A stretch of DNA of 64,000 bases from Desmodus rotundus (taxonomy: Eukaryota > Chordata > Mammalia > Chiroptera > Phyllostomidae): positions 14,049,680-14,113,679 of the forward strand of contig NC_071391.1 in assembly GCF_022682495.2 (NCBI RefSeq). Direction: 5' to 3'. The notes beneath the pieces were generated by a model. It did not search any database. It saw only the letters and a program-made list of their open reading frames with translations, and was not told the DNA's origin. The position numbers were made by a program, and so were the translations under genes. Shown here one piece after another: positions 45,401-57,391 of the stretch (within the stretch, counting starts at the first letter, position 1; every line of letters begins with the position of its first letter).

Positions 45401-48400
45401 AAGGGAATTAAGAGATCAGACCTGCTACTCATGACTTTCCTGAAATCACAAGATTACCCACTAAATCCATCAAAGCCCTCACCTGCCACAGAATCCGGAT
45501 ACAGGCAAGGACACGGAGGCCTGGAACAATCTGAGTAGTTGGTGTGTCGCCCTCTCCCTGCCTGGGGATTGTCATGGGGATATTTGCCCACGGTCTACAT
45601 GGCCTGGCCCTGCATGCAGCCCTCCGGGCCTTCTCCTCATCCCTGAAGGGCCACTGCCAGCCCTCCTGGGCTCCCCTTTCAGGGCTCTGCACACAACCCC
45701 AACGGGGCTGCTGTGCTCTTCAGCTGAGGACTGGCGCCAGCCTTGCCCTCCCTGCCTCCCACCTCGAGTCCTCCCCCGCCACCACCCACCTGCTGCCAGT
45801 AGACCTGCCACCTCTAGGGACACACCCTGAGGTCAGCTTTTCCGCCTGTCCTGTTCTACCTGTTAACCTGGACTTTACGCAGATCGACAGTTTGGGCTGC
45901 ACTCGGCCCTGCCAGCTCTTGGATACGGGCTCTCCCCACCTTCTCTGACTCCGTGCACACTGAAGCACCTCCAAAATCCACAACCCACGCCTCACCCCCG
46001 GGGCCAGAGGGAAGGCCCCTTTTTACGGTGGCTGAGTGGTCTGGAAGGCCCTGTCCACCCTGCTGCACCTGGAGGCAGGGCGTGCCACCCTCCCGTGCCC
46101 TCACCTTTTTATACAGGTCCCACAGGCGGTAGTAGAAGAGGCGGCAGGAGAGGCAGCCGAAGCGCAAGTAGGGGCTGAGGCCCGTGGGGCTGGCCAGCAG
46201 GGAGTTGGCATTCATTCGGGGTCTCTCGTAGTTGGCAACCCAGGCCTGCGGTGAGAGAGCAGGCAAAGAAAGGCAAGGCCCAGACGTTACAGAAGGACAA
46301 ACTGAGGCCCTAGTGGTTACGGAGTTCACCTGCGGTTACTGAACAGAAAGGCCAGAGCCAGGACTTGCGCACTGCGCTCCTTAATGCTGGTCGAATTTCT
46401 GACGGAACCATCATTTGGCCGAAAAATTAGGCCCAAGTTCTTGCCCTGACTGTGCTGTTTAACTTCTGGTGTCATGGGAACAAGTTATGTAGCCTCTCGG
46501 TTACTTCTCTATTACATGAGAACGGAGTTCCCACCTCCCAGGGATTAAATAAAACAACAGAGGGAAGAATCCTGTGAGCACTGAATGGCGTGTGAGCATA
46601 TGGAGGAAAGGACAAAAGGCCCCCACCTCAGAGGAAAACCACCCGTCTCCGTCCCCACTCCTGTCACGGGCCGCTGAGGCTGCTGCTGCCCTGCAGCTAC
46701 CCAGGGACCTTCGTTCCACACTGGCTGCAACAGGAGGGGCCCCCCACCCATTCCTGGGGATCCACGATGTCACTGACTTCTGGGGCCATTTGTCATATGG
46801 GGTTATCGGACTTGTTTTTATCAACTGCTGCTGGCATCGCTCTTTACTTCACGAAGTGCCGTTAGAGGTGTCTCTCATTCGATCTTAAGGACCCTCCGAG
46901 GCAGCCTGTACCATTACCTCCTTTCGAAAATGATGAAACTTAGCTCGAAGGGTGACATGGCCCTTCTGGGTTACAGAGGAGACAAGAGGCAGGGCTGGGG
47001 AGATTCAGCTTCTGACCCCAGAGTCCAGTCTCTCTCCGCTACACCTGATAACTATGTTCCCTCTCTCAACCTCTCACACTCCTCTTCTCTTCGTGGAGAC
47101 TAACCATTTCGCAAGTGCTGCACCCTCTTTAGACCTGCTACCGCACACTTTACTCAGTTAAACCACCAAGTCTACCAACTCACCTGCATCCACACCTACC
47201 CCTGCCCCTCCTGTGAGCCTGCCCCAGGCCACAGCCTCCACCGGGCTCTGCAGCTCTCCCTTCTCTTGTACATTCCATATCTCTCTCCAGATCCCATGCC
47301 AAGAATATTGGGGATATGACCTCATTTCTTTGCAGACAAAAATAAAGGACTTCCAGTAACCCTGTGGACCTCTACTTCGCCCTGTGGGCCCCTTTCCTCG
47401 CTCACAGCCAGCCTCTCCCTTCCCCCACACCCACCTCTACTTTCTAGCCAAGCCTCATCCAGCTTCGCCTTTACCACTCCCACCAAGCCGGTTCCCACCA
47501 CGTCGCTGTGACTTGCATGCATGGATCCTGCAGGCATTTTCTGTCCTTGGATTTCCACACCTCTCAGCAGCGCCTCACCCTGCTGACCGCCTACCCTGTC
47601 CGTGCCCTCTGGACTCTACACACTCCTGGTGCTGCCCACCTGCCTGGTCACTCTCACTCACCGCCCCTCCTGACCCTCAGCATCCCGGGTTCTGTCCTAG
47701 GTCCTCCACTCAGCTGTGCTCCTGGGTGAGCTCGGCCAGCCCCATGGTCCTCAGACTACCTCTGCAGACTGTCCTCATGTCTGTGCCCCAGCCCAGACCG
47801 CTCACCTGGACCCCCAGAGCACTCCATCCAACTCCCTGCTGGACAGCCTCCAGGCACCTCAAGGGTAACAGGCTCTTTTCTTTAAACTTCCTTTCCAGTG
47901 GCACTCCCCATTGCAGAAAATGCACCTCGCTGCCCAAGCCACTGGCCTGGCCATCACCGTTGACTCCTCTCTCAGCCAGTCCTGTCAGGTCTACTGTCCA
48001 AACAGTTCTCACACCTGTCCTTCTCTCTCCATTCTCTATTGCTGCCGACCAGGTTCGGGCTGGGGGCATATCTAGTCTGGACCACTGTGGCAGCCTCCTA
48101 GCTGACCTGCCGCATCTACTCTTGTCCCCTCTGGTCTAGTCTTCCCCACTGGGAACAGAATGATCATTCAGAATGCCCATCCCTTAGGACAGGAAGTGCA
48201 CTGGGCTTCCTATTATTCTCAGGATAGAGTCCCAAGTCTCCCACCTGACTTACAAGCTCCCCACAGTCTGGGTGGGCCGTCTTTCTACCTTCAGCTCTCG
48301 TGACCCTTCTGTAAGCACCCTGTGCCCATTCGCCTTTGCATGTGCAGCGCCCTTGGCCTGGGACTCGGTCTTCCTCTCCACTCACCTTCCCTCGGCTAAC

Positions 48401-51400
48401 CTGGACTCCTCCTTCAAGTCTCAATCTGAAGGCCACGTTCGCAGCAGGTGCCCCCTCGGCTGTTAGGTTATGTACCCCTAATTGACTCGAGGTCTACTGG
48501 CCTGCTCACATCCTTGCTCCCCTGGCTTTGAAAACCTTTTTTAAGTGAAACACAGTTAAAGAAAACACACAGATGTGTGGCTTAATGAATCATCCTAAGG
48601 TGAACACTGCCAGGAATGAGAACTTTGCTGGCTACCCCGGAAGCCCATTTAAATAAACGCTCATCCCTGCCCTGTAAGTGACCGCTCACCCACCTCCCAT
48701 AATAATCACTTCCTTGCATTTGAAAGGTTTATATTTTTCTATTTTTGCAAAGCGTATGTAACCCACCCCACCATTCTTTTAACATTGTTTCTATAAATGA
48801 TGACTTGTAAATTCACGTATCATGTATCCATCATGTTTGCTTAAAGGATTGTGGGAGCTAATCTCAAAGTAAGCAGACTCCAGCCCTCAGGCACTTTGGC
48901 TCCAGGAGATTTGATCACCTTCAACCCTAAAGCGGAGATGATGAAAACCAGACCTTTGCTTGACTGGCTCCAAGATGGTTATTGGAGCAGACTTGCCCAC
49001 AGCACCCTCGACAGAAAGCCCACACTCCACTCCCTCCCTCCAGTTTCCTCTGTCCTGCCTTCCCCTTCCCTGTTCATAAAAACCCCTGCCTGCACTGAGA
49101 TGCAAAGATGGTCTTTGCGACATGGTCTGCGTCTTCTCAGGCTGCCAGCTCTTGAATAATTCGACTTCTCTTGCACCAGCCATTGCCTCTCAGTCACTGG
49201 CTTTTTGGGCGGCAGGGAGCTGAACCTGGGTTTGGTACCACATATTTGGAAAGAAGGGCTTTATCACAGTTATTCCTTGCATTTTTGTTTTATTTTTTGC
49301 CTCCAAACATACATCCACGGGTACTATAGGTTAGCCTGGGCCATCTAAGAAACTTTGATGTGTTATTTAAGTTTCTCTTATTCTATGAACTTCCTGTCAT
49401 TTCTTTTCCTTTCAGTTTTTCTGTGGAAGAACCCCAGCCACTTGCCCAGTCCCAACTCCGAGCCTGGACTACGCTCACTGCACACTCACGGTGCAGCTCC
49501 ACACCCCTGTCCTGTGGCTGCCTGCCAACTGGTGACTGCTACCAGAGACTGGATCACACTCAGATTTATCTCTTTGGCCAGACTACAGGGGAACACAACA
49601 TGATGCTTGATTTCCTCTCTTTATGGCATAACCAAGTCATTGACGCATAACGTGTCATCCTTGGGGGTTGCAAAACGGTGGTATTCTAATTCTAAACGGT
49701 GGTGTCATTCTTTTTCATTCAGTAATAGATTACTTTCACAGAGAGGTGCTTGTTCTCATCTACTATTGGGCAGCCTAGTGGCAAGGATCATACAGTGTGC
49801 CCACCCAGGACAGCACCCCTTCCCCAGCCAGAGTGACTGAGTCAAGAATAGTCACATGACCCAAGCCAGGGCAATGAAAACACTCCCTGGGACTTCTTCT
49901 GGAACTTTTGGGAATGGGGCACACACTTTCCTCTGGTGCTACTAAGCAGATTGAAAACAAGCTGTTGGTGATCACCTTTGCCATTGGTCAAGGAAAGCCT
50001 GTCTGAGAATGAAACAATACAGAGGAAAGCAGAGCTGAAAGATGGAGAATGTATTCCCGGCAGCACTATTTGGACAGCTTGATCCAGCTATGCCTGAAGG
50101 ACCCTTGGCTGTGTGAGTTAAAAGAACTCCTTTTTTAAAAGCCAACTTGCAAACGAGAACTGATTAATACAACCCTTCTGTTCTTTGCTCCCATAACCCT
50201 CTGAACCACTCAGCACTCTGTAATTCCTTGTTTCATGTCTGTCATCTCCAACAGACTGTGCTTCTGGAGACAGGCTCCATGCCTGTCTTCTTGGGCAGTC
50301 TTTCTAGCAGCTAGATCACCCTGACAAGAGTAGATGCTCACCTCAGATTTGGAGAACTGAAGAAGTTAAAATAACCCCCCTGCCATGAGGTCAAACTCCT
50401 GTCCATCAGGTACTTCTTGTTCTCCCAGGTGTACAGGACCTGGCACTCCTGAGTGCAAAGGGTCCTGACTTAAGGCCCCATGACAGAAGAGGCCCTTCAG
50501 GCCTGTGTGGAAAGGGACCCGGGACTTGATGATCTCAGGGGCATTCCTCTACAAACTGCCTTTAAGGTGATAACAATCCAATCCACAGGGCCAGCCAGAA
50601 GCTAGGTCTTTAAGTCTTATTCTGCTTCTGCCATCCCATTTGTCATCTCTACCCTTTTGTCCCCTTGGCCCACCTTTGTCTTCAAACATGCCAAGAATCT
50701 CTGGGGAGAGCTGCTGACGTGGACACAGACAGCTGGTTCCCTCGCAGCCCAGCCAAATGGGGGCATCAAGGCTGCTGAGCCTCAGGGAGGCTGGGCCCCA
50801 GCACCTGCAGGACTGAGAAGCATTCTTCCCGAGTAGGCCTGTTGTGGGTCCTTGTTCCGTGGTTCCCTTGTTCCCACCTAGCCTCTGAGCAGGAGCAGAA
50901 CAAGTTGTGACTTTAGGGGCCAAATCCACACACTAGTGGCAGGGGGCAGGAAACTAGAAGCCGACTGCCCTCAGACATGAGAACCTTTCTTTTCTGCTCC
51001 TCTAGCCCCAGGGTGGTGGGGCCAATTCCCACTTCACTAGGAGGGGGGCCGTTTGTTCTCTGAGTCCAAGCAAATGGAAACCCATGCCTTGGAGGGGACC
51101 CAGCAAAAGGTGGGAAGACACATAAACACAAAATAATTAATCTCGTGGACTTTACTGGTCAGATACCCTCTTTGTAAGGGGAACGTGCTCACGGATGAAC
51201 GAGAGCAATCGAACGCAAGTGTCAGACTCACACAGAATGAGATCTTACTCTACTGCTTACTAACTATGTGACCTTAGGCAAGTTTCACAACCTCTCTAAG
51301 CCTTAGTTTCCTAATCTACAAAATGGAGAGCTGAATACCTACCTTGTAGGGCTGCTGAAAGGATTAAAGAAAATAATGCAGCAGGTACTTGACCCAGAAA

Positions 51401-54400
51401 TGCTTAGCCCAGTGACCAGAGAGGGTAAGCACTCACTGAATGGTAGCTGCTGTTATTGCTGCTGTCGCTATGGCCATCAAGAAGAGTTTTCTTCTTCTTT
51501 TAAAAAGATTTTATTTATGTATTTTCAGACAGAGGGGGAGGGAGGGAGGAAGAGACAGAGAGAAACATCGATGTGCGAGAGAAGCATCGATTGGCTGCCT
51601 CTCACATGCCCTAAGCCAGGGACCCGGCCGGCAACCTTTCGCTCGGCAGGGCGGTGCCCAACCCACTGAGTCATGCCGGTCAGGGTGAAGGTTTGTATTT
51701 TTCAACCACTTTGAGCTAAGAGGCACTAAGGGACATGAACCTGACCCAATACCTGCCCCCAAAACTGCATGGATGCCAACATCTGAAGTTCTATGTCTCA
51801 GAAATGAGGGCCGTACCTTCCGTTCCAAGTGCTTATCCAGGCGGGCCAGAGCTTCCGTCTCTCCTCCTTGCCAAACAGCTGGGCCCAGCCCTTCCGTGGG
51901 GAACCCTGCAAGAGGAGGAGCAGGTCACAGGGCTGCAGGTCAGGCCGTTCCCGTGCTGGCTCAGCAAGTCTTGGCACACTGGTCTGCTCCTTGAGCTTTG
52001 CAAGCACTGAGCCGCAGTGTTCTTGGTGCCACTGGGGCCGAGACAGTCTGTAACGTCCCCGTGTTTTCTAGGTCTCTTCCCACTGTGACTCTTTCCTCTC
52101 CTTTCCCTTGCCTTGCCCTCCCAGCCACTCCTTCCAGGCAGAGGAGAGCAATCCTGGACGGGTCACCCTTTCAGGTTAGCTGGCAACAACCATGGTTTTC
52201 AGGTGAGAAAGCTAATTTTGTTCAGATCAAAAAATGGGGGCGAGGGGAGGAAGAGGAAAGGGAGAAGGAGTGTAGGCCATAACCTGAGAGACTTCCCCTG
52301 CTTCAACAGAGGCATTATTAGTCACCTTGGTATTGAAAAGCCCACTGGTCCCCGCACCAGGCCTACATCATTTGAGAGACAGAAGCAGAAAAACAGGCAT
52401 GAACTACAAACATAAGGTTACACACACGTGCAAACAGAAAAAAGACGAGAAGGGCACATTCCAAAATTAACAGTGGCTCTCTCTGAGTGGTGGGTAACGG
52501 TGATTGCTATTTCCATTTTCATTTCTGGGTACTTCCCAAACTGTCTATCACACCATGCGTTACTCTGACAAAGAAGGGAAAACCCAGTAAGGTATTTTAT
52601 AGAAGAGGAGGTGCCGGCCGAACAGGTGCAGGCCGGATGTACGCACCCAGCTCCTCCAGGGAGGGCACGCCGTAGGTCTCGTCATGGTTCTCCTGGATCT
52701 CGGCCGGGCAGCGCTCCATCTGCTGGCTGGTCACGGAGCCCACAGGCTTCCTGGGCAGCTCCATGCGGCTGATGATGGCCTGAAAGCGCTTGTAGGTAAG
52801 GGGTGGCTTCTGTCCGTTTAGCTCAATGATCCTGGGAATCCCAAAGCACGCCTAAGGTCACGTACAAGGCCCTTCATTTCAGGTCCCTGCCCACCCCGAA
52901 AAGAGCCCAGACTTCGAAGGCTTGGAGGGTACCTTTCCTTATCTGCTTACAGGTCCCACCCCTAAGTGAAAGGAGAGGCAAGAGAAGCTACACCTCCATT
53001 TTACCGAGAGGGAAAATGAAGCCCAGAGAGCTGGAGCAGGTGCCTCAGGTAATGGAGCAAGGCAGGGCCAAATCTGGGACTCAATTCCAGGTTCCCTGGT
53101 GTCGACGTGGTGCCGCCTAAAGACAGAGACTGACCAGATCTCTCTAATCACGGAAACTCCCCCACTAGCCTTCTCAGTACTCAGCGTGGCTGCCCAAGCC
53201 AGGGGAGTCCCCAAGGACCTTCCTCTCTCCCCTAGCGTAAGCCTCCAGGAAGCGTTCTCATGAGGGCTGCAAACGCTTCCTTTGTGGGACAATCATCCCC
53301 TTCTTGGCCCCTATTTCCTAGAACAAAGAGGTGAAGAACAGCCTCTCCTCCCTAAATCAGACTGGGGCTGGAGTTATTGATAGTAACGACTAATATTGAA
53401 AGGGTATTTTGCAGTTTACAAAGTATTTCCTCATGAACAAGGGAAACACAGCTGCACTCAGGTAAGGAAAGATACAGGAGAGTGTGGAGAATTGAGGCTG
53501 TTTGTGTAAGGATGGATTGGGGTGGGCTGGAGCCAGAGTCCCAGGGCTGTTGTTGGCCCAGAAGCGGCTTACGCAGACTGGCTGGCTGGGTGAGTTTGTT
53601 TCTGGGTTCGCCTCTCTGCCCTCCACTAGGGGAGTTGAGAGGCTGGCTGCCACCCTTGCAGGGCCTCCCTGCTCCTCCTCCAACACTGGCACGTGGCAGG
53701 AGGAGGAGTTCCACACCCGCAAGGCCTCCTGAGAGCTCAGCTCACATGCAGAGCTGTGTGACCTGGCCTGCTGGCAGCTGCTGCTGGGTTGGGGAGAGTA
53801 GGGTGGGGAGAAGTGGTGGCTGCCTGCTTGGCAGCGACGGCAGCGGCAGAAGAATAAAGGCTCTGCCAGGGGAGGGGAGGAAAGGGTTTCCTCCCAGAAT
53901 CTCTGAGAGCACAGAGGCTTGTCCCCAGAGAAGGAGGCTACCCTGGAGTTATCAGCTCCCTGCAGGGACCTCTAGAGCCTCCTGAGCGACATCTAAATGA
54001 ATGACCTGGAAACCCAGTAGCCAGGGGAGCCCAGGGAACGCATATTAGGTACAGACACGGGGCCTATGAGAACAGAGATCCTTTGGGAGGGGCCACATTT
54101 AAGGTTCACTGAGGTCAGAGGGCAGCCTTTCGGGAGCAGGATGGGAATGGGAGTGTGAGGTGTGGACGGGACTGGAGCACATTAGGAGCAGGTCTATGAA
54201 GACCTTCAGTGGGGATGCTCACTGCTTCCATCCATTGGGCCTAAGGAGCCTCTTTGCACCCAAATCAGGTAAAGCTCTCTGTGACTTGTTTTACAAGCCC
54301 AACTCAGGTCCATTCTCCTCCAGCTTCTAGAAAATTCCATACCTCATGTGCCCGGTAGTCCTACTGCTAAACCTCCAAGTTCTATTCTTTGACCCAAAGC

Positions 54401-56222
54401 ACCAACTCCCACAATTGGTAACCTGACCCCTGGGCCCCAACCCTTACTTGTCCAGGTCATAGAGAGTGTGTGAGTTCTCGGTCACCACCTCCACACCAGC
54501 CTCCTTGGCCATCTTCATGATGGCAGCGTCCCGCTCTTTCCCAAAGGGTTCAGAGTCATATTCAAAGGTCAGGCGGGTCACCCCCCATTCCTGTGGAGAG
54601 AGAACCTGTTATGCTGAGCACTGCTTAGGGAGGAGGGGGAAGCTGGGAACTCAGCTCCTTCCTGGGAGGGGACAGAGTGAGTCTGGAGACCTGTCAGAAC
54701 AAAGCAGGGACAAGGATTTGCACTGGAAAGTAGACAGCCTGAGGGTCACAAGGTTGGGGGGGCAGGCCTTTAAGTGAGGGCAACAGCAGGGCACCAGCGG
54801 AGCCTGAGGCTGGTGGTCTCTCTGTGGAGTGGGGAGAGACGTGGGTAGCCCTGTGCACTTGCTGTGTCCTTGATGTAGCAAGATGCATCAGGAGGCTATA
54901 AATACAATGTTCCCAGGGGAGCCCCCATCCCAGAAAGGGGCACTGACTCACTGGTAGAGACAGTGGCGGATAGGACTGCCACCTCCCCCCTGCCCAGCAA
55001 GCCTTTCCCAGAGCTCCTCACAGCCCTGCAAACTTCTGGCCTAGTTTCCTTGGCAGACTTGTACTATGTGAAGTGTCCTAATGGTTTCCACAGCAACAGT
55101 CCTGAGGCCAACAGCAAACAGAGCTAATAGGCTCCAGCTCTCAGAGTCGGGGAAGAAGGTACAATCCTGAGTCCAGAGGTCAGAGCAATCAAAGCGGAGG
55201 GGACACGTGTTACAAAAAGGGGGGGGGATTCTTTTCTAAGTATTAAGATTCTTCTAATAGAAACTTCTAGATTTCCTAGCAATGTTGAAAGAAAGCAGCC
55301 CTTTGAAAGGTTGTACAGATAACCCCCAAAAACTCTAGGGCATGTAACTAGCAAAAAGAAAACCGTATTCCAACCAAAGTCTCTGGCCACTGTCCCTTAA
55401 AACTCTGAACCCCTGGGGCAGATATCCTGGCCATGTACAGGCCGGTCTGGTCCTGACTCAGCCCTGCCCGGGCTGTGGGTCCTGAGCAGGGCTGATCACC
55501 CCCTGCCCAAAGATAACAGCACTAAACACATGGAGCCCTTACTATGCGCCAAGTACCAGGCTTAGCTGTTCACGTACATTACATTGTTAAATACTCATCA
55601 CCCTGTCAATAACAATCAGACCGCTATTGGATGACACCTTCTCCAAGAAGCCTTCCTTGACCTTCTCCTTCAATATGATTCTCCTGCACCAAAGGCTGAC
55701 TTTTTTTTTCTCCCAATTAGCAGAGCAAAGAAAGACAGGAAACATCATTTACTGAGCAGGAAACCTCGCCCTCGGAACTCTTGGAGTGGAAAGAGCCCTA
55801 ATAAATCTTACTGGCTGAGCCAAGGAAACATCTAAGGAAGTATCCGGGGTGGAATAATTTGCCACATCCCATGTCTGGGCTGAGCCGGGAACTCCCCAAC
55901 AGACGTTCTGGTTTCACAGGGTTTCTCCTTTGCACAGCGCCAGTCTGCCGGCCAGCTGACTGGGCGGCGTGTGCTCCCGACCGCCCCGGCAGCGGTGGGC
56001 AGCCCAGCCCTGGCTGTTTCCATTTCCCTGGTCAGAATGTCATCTCTCTCAGTCTGTGGGGAAAGCCTGGGGAGCAGAATCTCGGGGTCCTCTCTCAGAC
56101 TCTGCACGCTTACCTTGAATAGCCTTGGGAACACGTCAGCTGGCTGTCCGCGGACTACAAACAGGCGGGAGTTCAGTTTCCTTAAACTCGTGTCCAAATC
56201 TTCCAGAGACTGAAGTAGGAAC
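42274..56222 (-). CDS. CRY2: Cryptochrome-2, circadian transcriptional repressor (5' partial)
   Basis: CRY2 pairs with PER proteins and blocks CLOCK:BMAL1 in the nucleus. It is turned over through FBXL3/FBXL21 and a phosphorylated C-terminal tail (family knowledge). Ten exons join in frame to residues 73-593 of a predicted 593-residue protein, the human length. They cover the second half of the photolyase alpha/beta domain, the helical FAD-binding domain ([80 protein letters not shown]), the predicted coiled coil ([20 protein letters not shown]), and the tail with the bipartite basic signal KRK...SKRAR. Exon 1 (about 72 residues, ending in WR) lies right of the window. No frameshift or internal stop was found. 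Confidence 0.97.
42414..43536 (-). other. CRY2: CRY2 intron 10
   Basis: A 1.1-kb intron with an L2-like block (42850-43320: CTGCCATCGCCTGCC, GCCTCCCTGCCGTTG, GGGGGAATGCTCTTCCC). No exon was found. Confidence 0.55.
42850..43320 (+). mobile_element. Ancient L2 LINE fragment
   Basis: The order CTGGACAACTGCAGTCGCC, CTAGCCTCCCTGCACTC, CTCTCTCGGGGCATGCC and GGAATGCTCTTCCCTCGG follows the L2 3' coding region in the sense direction. It is heavily diverged. Confidence 0.55.
43537..43629 (-). CDS. CRY2: CRY2 exon 10
   Basis: It encodes [20 protein letters not shown] and [10 protein letters not shown] of the variable C-terminal tail. The donor is GTGAGT and the acceptor CTCCCAG. Confidence 0.94.
43843..43862 (+). 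repeat. CRY2: C20 homopolymer (G20 in CRY2 pre-mRNA)
   Basis: Twenty uninterrupted cytosines on the plus strand in the 299-bp CRY2 intron 9. In the transcript this is a G run starting 67 nt after the 5' splice site. Confidence 0.9.
43929..44131 (-). CDS. CRY2: CRY2 exon 9
   Basis: It encodes [40 protein letters not shown] and [20 protein letters not shown], ending in the PER/FBXL3-contacting helix. The donor is GTAAGG and the acceptor GTTTCAG. Confidence 0.96.
44246..44397 (-). CDS. CRY2: CRY2 exon 8
   Basis: It encodes [40 protein letters not shown] and [10 protein letters not shown]. It is the core of the FAD/FBXL3 pocket and carries the terminal Trp of the photolyase-type electron chain. 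The acceptor is CACCTAG and the donor GTGGGG. Confidence 0.96.
44662..44973 (-). CDS. CRY2: CRY2 exon 7
   Basis: Exactly 104 codons encode [60 protein letters not shown] and SWESGVR. This is the largest helical-domain exon, with phase 0 at both ends. The donor is GTGAGT and the acceptor CCCCCAG. Confidence 0.96.
44974..46104 (-). other. CRY2: CRY2 intron 6
   Basis: A 1.1-kb intron. No additional exon or clear young repeat was seen. Confidence 0.55.
46105..46245 (-). CDS. CRY2: CRY2 exon 6
   Basis: Exactly 47 codons encode [40 protein letters not shown] and LWDLYKK. The S/T-rich phosphate-binding loop of the FAD site lies in [14 protein letters not shown]. The donor is GTGAGG and the acceptor CACCGCAG. 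Confidence 0.96.
47560..48470 (+). mobile_element. Ancient L2 LINE fragment (sense)
   Basis: Long L2-type order including CACTGTGGCAGCCTCC, CAGAATGATCATTCAGAATG, TTCTCAGGATAGAGTCCC, CTTTGCATGTGCAGCGCCC and TCCTTCAAGTCTCAATCTG. It covers the end of the reverse-transcriptase ORF and the region after it. It is diverged and contains no intact ORF2. Confidence 0.65.
48850..49242 (+). mobile_element. Candidate solo LTR of an endogenous retrovirus
   Basis: A 393-bp block starts TGTGGGAGCTAATC and ends GGTACCACA (TG...CA termini). It contains a TATA-like TTCATAAAAACCCC and then the U5-like order TTCGACTTCTCTTGCACC, TGCCTCTCAGTCACTGGC, TTTTTGGGCGGCAGGGAG. The block ends in a T/G-rich tail as in class I (gammaretrovirus-like) LTRs. 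No gag, pol or env sequence flanks it. No convincing target-site duplication was found, so boundaries are approximate. Confidence 0.5.
51240..51480 (+). mobile_element. MIR SINE
   Basis: The sense MIR core reads TTACTAACTATGTGACCTTA, GCAAGTTTCACAACCTC, CCTTAGTTTCCTAATC, AAAATGGAGAGCTGAATACC and GTAGGGCTGCTGAAAGGATT. Confidence 0.75.
51500..51685 (-). mobile_element. Ves-type SINE
   Basis: Antisense copy: AAAAAGATTTTATTTATG, GAGAAACATCGATGTGCGAG, AACCTTTCGCTCGGC and CCCACTGAGTCATGCCGGT. It ends 131 bp from the CRY2 exon 5 splice donor. Confidence 0.82.
51817..51905 (-). CDS. CRY2: CRY2 exon 5
   Basis: It encodes [20 protein letters not shown] and RLDKHLERK. The acceptor is CTTGCAG and the donor GTACGG. 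It links the alpha/beta and helical domains. Confidence 0.95.
51906..52646 (-). other. CRY2: CRY2 intron 4
   Basis: 741 bp. No coding or recognisable young repeat was found. Confidence 0.55.
52647..52831 (-). CDS. CRY2: CRY2 exon 4
   Basis: It encodes [40 protein letters not shown] and [14 protein letters not shown]. The donor is GTGCGT and the acceptor TCCCAG. Confidence 0.96.
52832..54447 (-). other. CRY2: CRY2 intron 3
   Basis: 1.6 kb with no exon recognised. A weak MIR-like remnant lies near 52990-53090 (TTTTACCGAGAGGGAAAATG, AGGGCCAAATCTGGGAC). Confidence 0.5.
54448..54590 (-). CDS. CRY2: CRY2 exon 3
   Basis: It encodes [40 protein letters not shown] and HTLYDLD. The split codon at the exon 3/4 junction gives Lys156, where human has Arg. 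The donor is GTAAGG and the acceptor TCCACAG. Confidence 0.96.
54591..56113 (-). other. CRY2: CRY2 intron 2
   Basis: 1.5 kb with no exon or young repeat recognised. A G-rich run sits at 55219-55227. Confidence 0.5.
56114..56222 (-). CDS. CRY2: CRY2 exon 2
   Basis: It encodes [20 protein letters not shown] and [16 protein letters not shown] of the photolyase alpha/beta domain. The acceptor CTCTGCAG lies just above 56222. The preceding split codon (Arg72) is completed by exon 1 outside the window. Confidence 0.96.
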
Positions 56223-56394
56223 CTGCAGAGCCCACAGAGGCTATGTTAGTGGCAACATGGTGAGGAGTCGCTCTCTTCCCTCAGGAAGCAGGGAGAAGCT
56301 GGCCGCCGTTTATGTCAAACACGTAGCAACGGTAGTAGCAGACTGGGGAGGCCCAGGGTCTAGGCAGCTGTGATATGATAGGGGACCGGTTGAA

Positions 56395-56580
56395 ACCTGG
56401 GTTTTGCCCCTTACTAGCCACATGACCTTAGGCAGTAACTTAACCTTTCCAGCTTTTTTCCTAATCTGTAATGTGGAACTGATGTTGGTACCTATCTAAC
56501 ATCAACTACAGAATTGCTAAGAAACAAAAATAAGGCATGACAGACATTTAGTACAGTGCCTGGCGTAAAGAAAACCTGGG
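56395..56580 (+). mobile_element. MIR SINE
   Basis: The sense MIR order reads CTAGCCACATGACCTTAGGC, TAACTTAACCTTTCCAGC, TAATCTGTAATGTGGAACTG and TTAGTACAGTGCCTGGCG. Confidence 0.75.
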
Positions 56581-57163
56581 TTAAATGTGAGCTGCTCTAC
56601 TACTGTGTGTCTGTGATCAGAAGCAAGTCGCTTCCTCCTTCTCAGAGTCCGGCCCTATGTGGGAATATCCACCCGTTACTGGTCGATATCAGAATCAAAA
56701 GGGAGGACAGAGGAGAAAGCCATCTGAAAAACAAGTGCGACAGCGTGGTACGGAAGCCTGAGGTCCTATCAGCAGAGACTGCAGTAGCCCTGGAAAACCC
56801 TCCTACCCTGGTGCGACGCGCCCTGCCTTTCTGCAGTCCTGCTTCGGCTGCCTGTGTGTCTACTGCCACAGCCCCACAGCCTGGGACGGGTCCCCACTCC
56901 CCAGGGCTTTGTGGGGCAGGTGGCTCATTCTCCAGGTCTCTCCAGGGCTCTGGCCACCAGGTTCTCACGCCAAGAAGGAGAAGGCCTTAGAAGGTACTTC
57001 TCTATAGGAATATCCTCCCATACCGTCGGGGGTTGGGGTCGGGTTGGGGTAAGGGGGACTCCAGGTACTCAAGTGACCTAGCCTGACAGCTTGATAACCA
57101 TGGGAAAGGGAAAGGAAATTAACACTTGTCAAATGCCTTCGGTGCTTTAAAATTTTTATTTTA

Positions 57164-57391
57164 GCCCTAGCTGGCGTGGCTCGGTGGATTGAGCACTGGC
57201 CTGTGAACCGGAAGGGCACCAGGTCAATTCCCAGTCAGGGCACATGCCTTGGTTTCAGGCCGGGTCCCCGGTTGTGGGTGTGTGAGAGGCAACCGATCCC
57301 TGTATCTCTTGCACATTTATATTTCTCTCCTTCTTTTTCTCCCTCCCTTCCTATTTCTCTAAAAAGTAAAATAGGTAAAATCTTTAAAAAA
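57164..57391 (+). mobile_element. Ves-type SINE
   Basis: Sense copy: GCCCTAGCTGGCGTGGCTC, GATTGAGCACTGGCCTG, AGGTCAATTCCCAGTCAGGG, a TC-rich middle, and AAAATAGGTAAAATC. Confidence 0.88.

Larger units (their letters stand above)
46246..51816 (-). other. CRY2: CRY2 intron 5 (5.6 kb)
   Basis: It contains an L2 block (47560-48470), a candidate solo LTR (48850-49242), a MIR (51240-51480) and a Ves SINE (51500-51685). The 251-codon open frame at 47384-48139 overlaps the L2 block and is not a host gene. Confidence 0.6.

Noticed and set aside
47384..48139. A 251-codon plus-strand open frame in CRY2 intron 5
   Set aside because: It overlaps an L2 LINE block, has no splice context and no resemblance to a host protein. 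It is a fossil repeat with a chance open frame.
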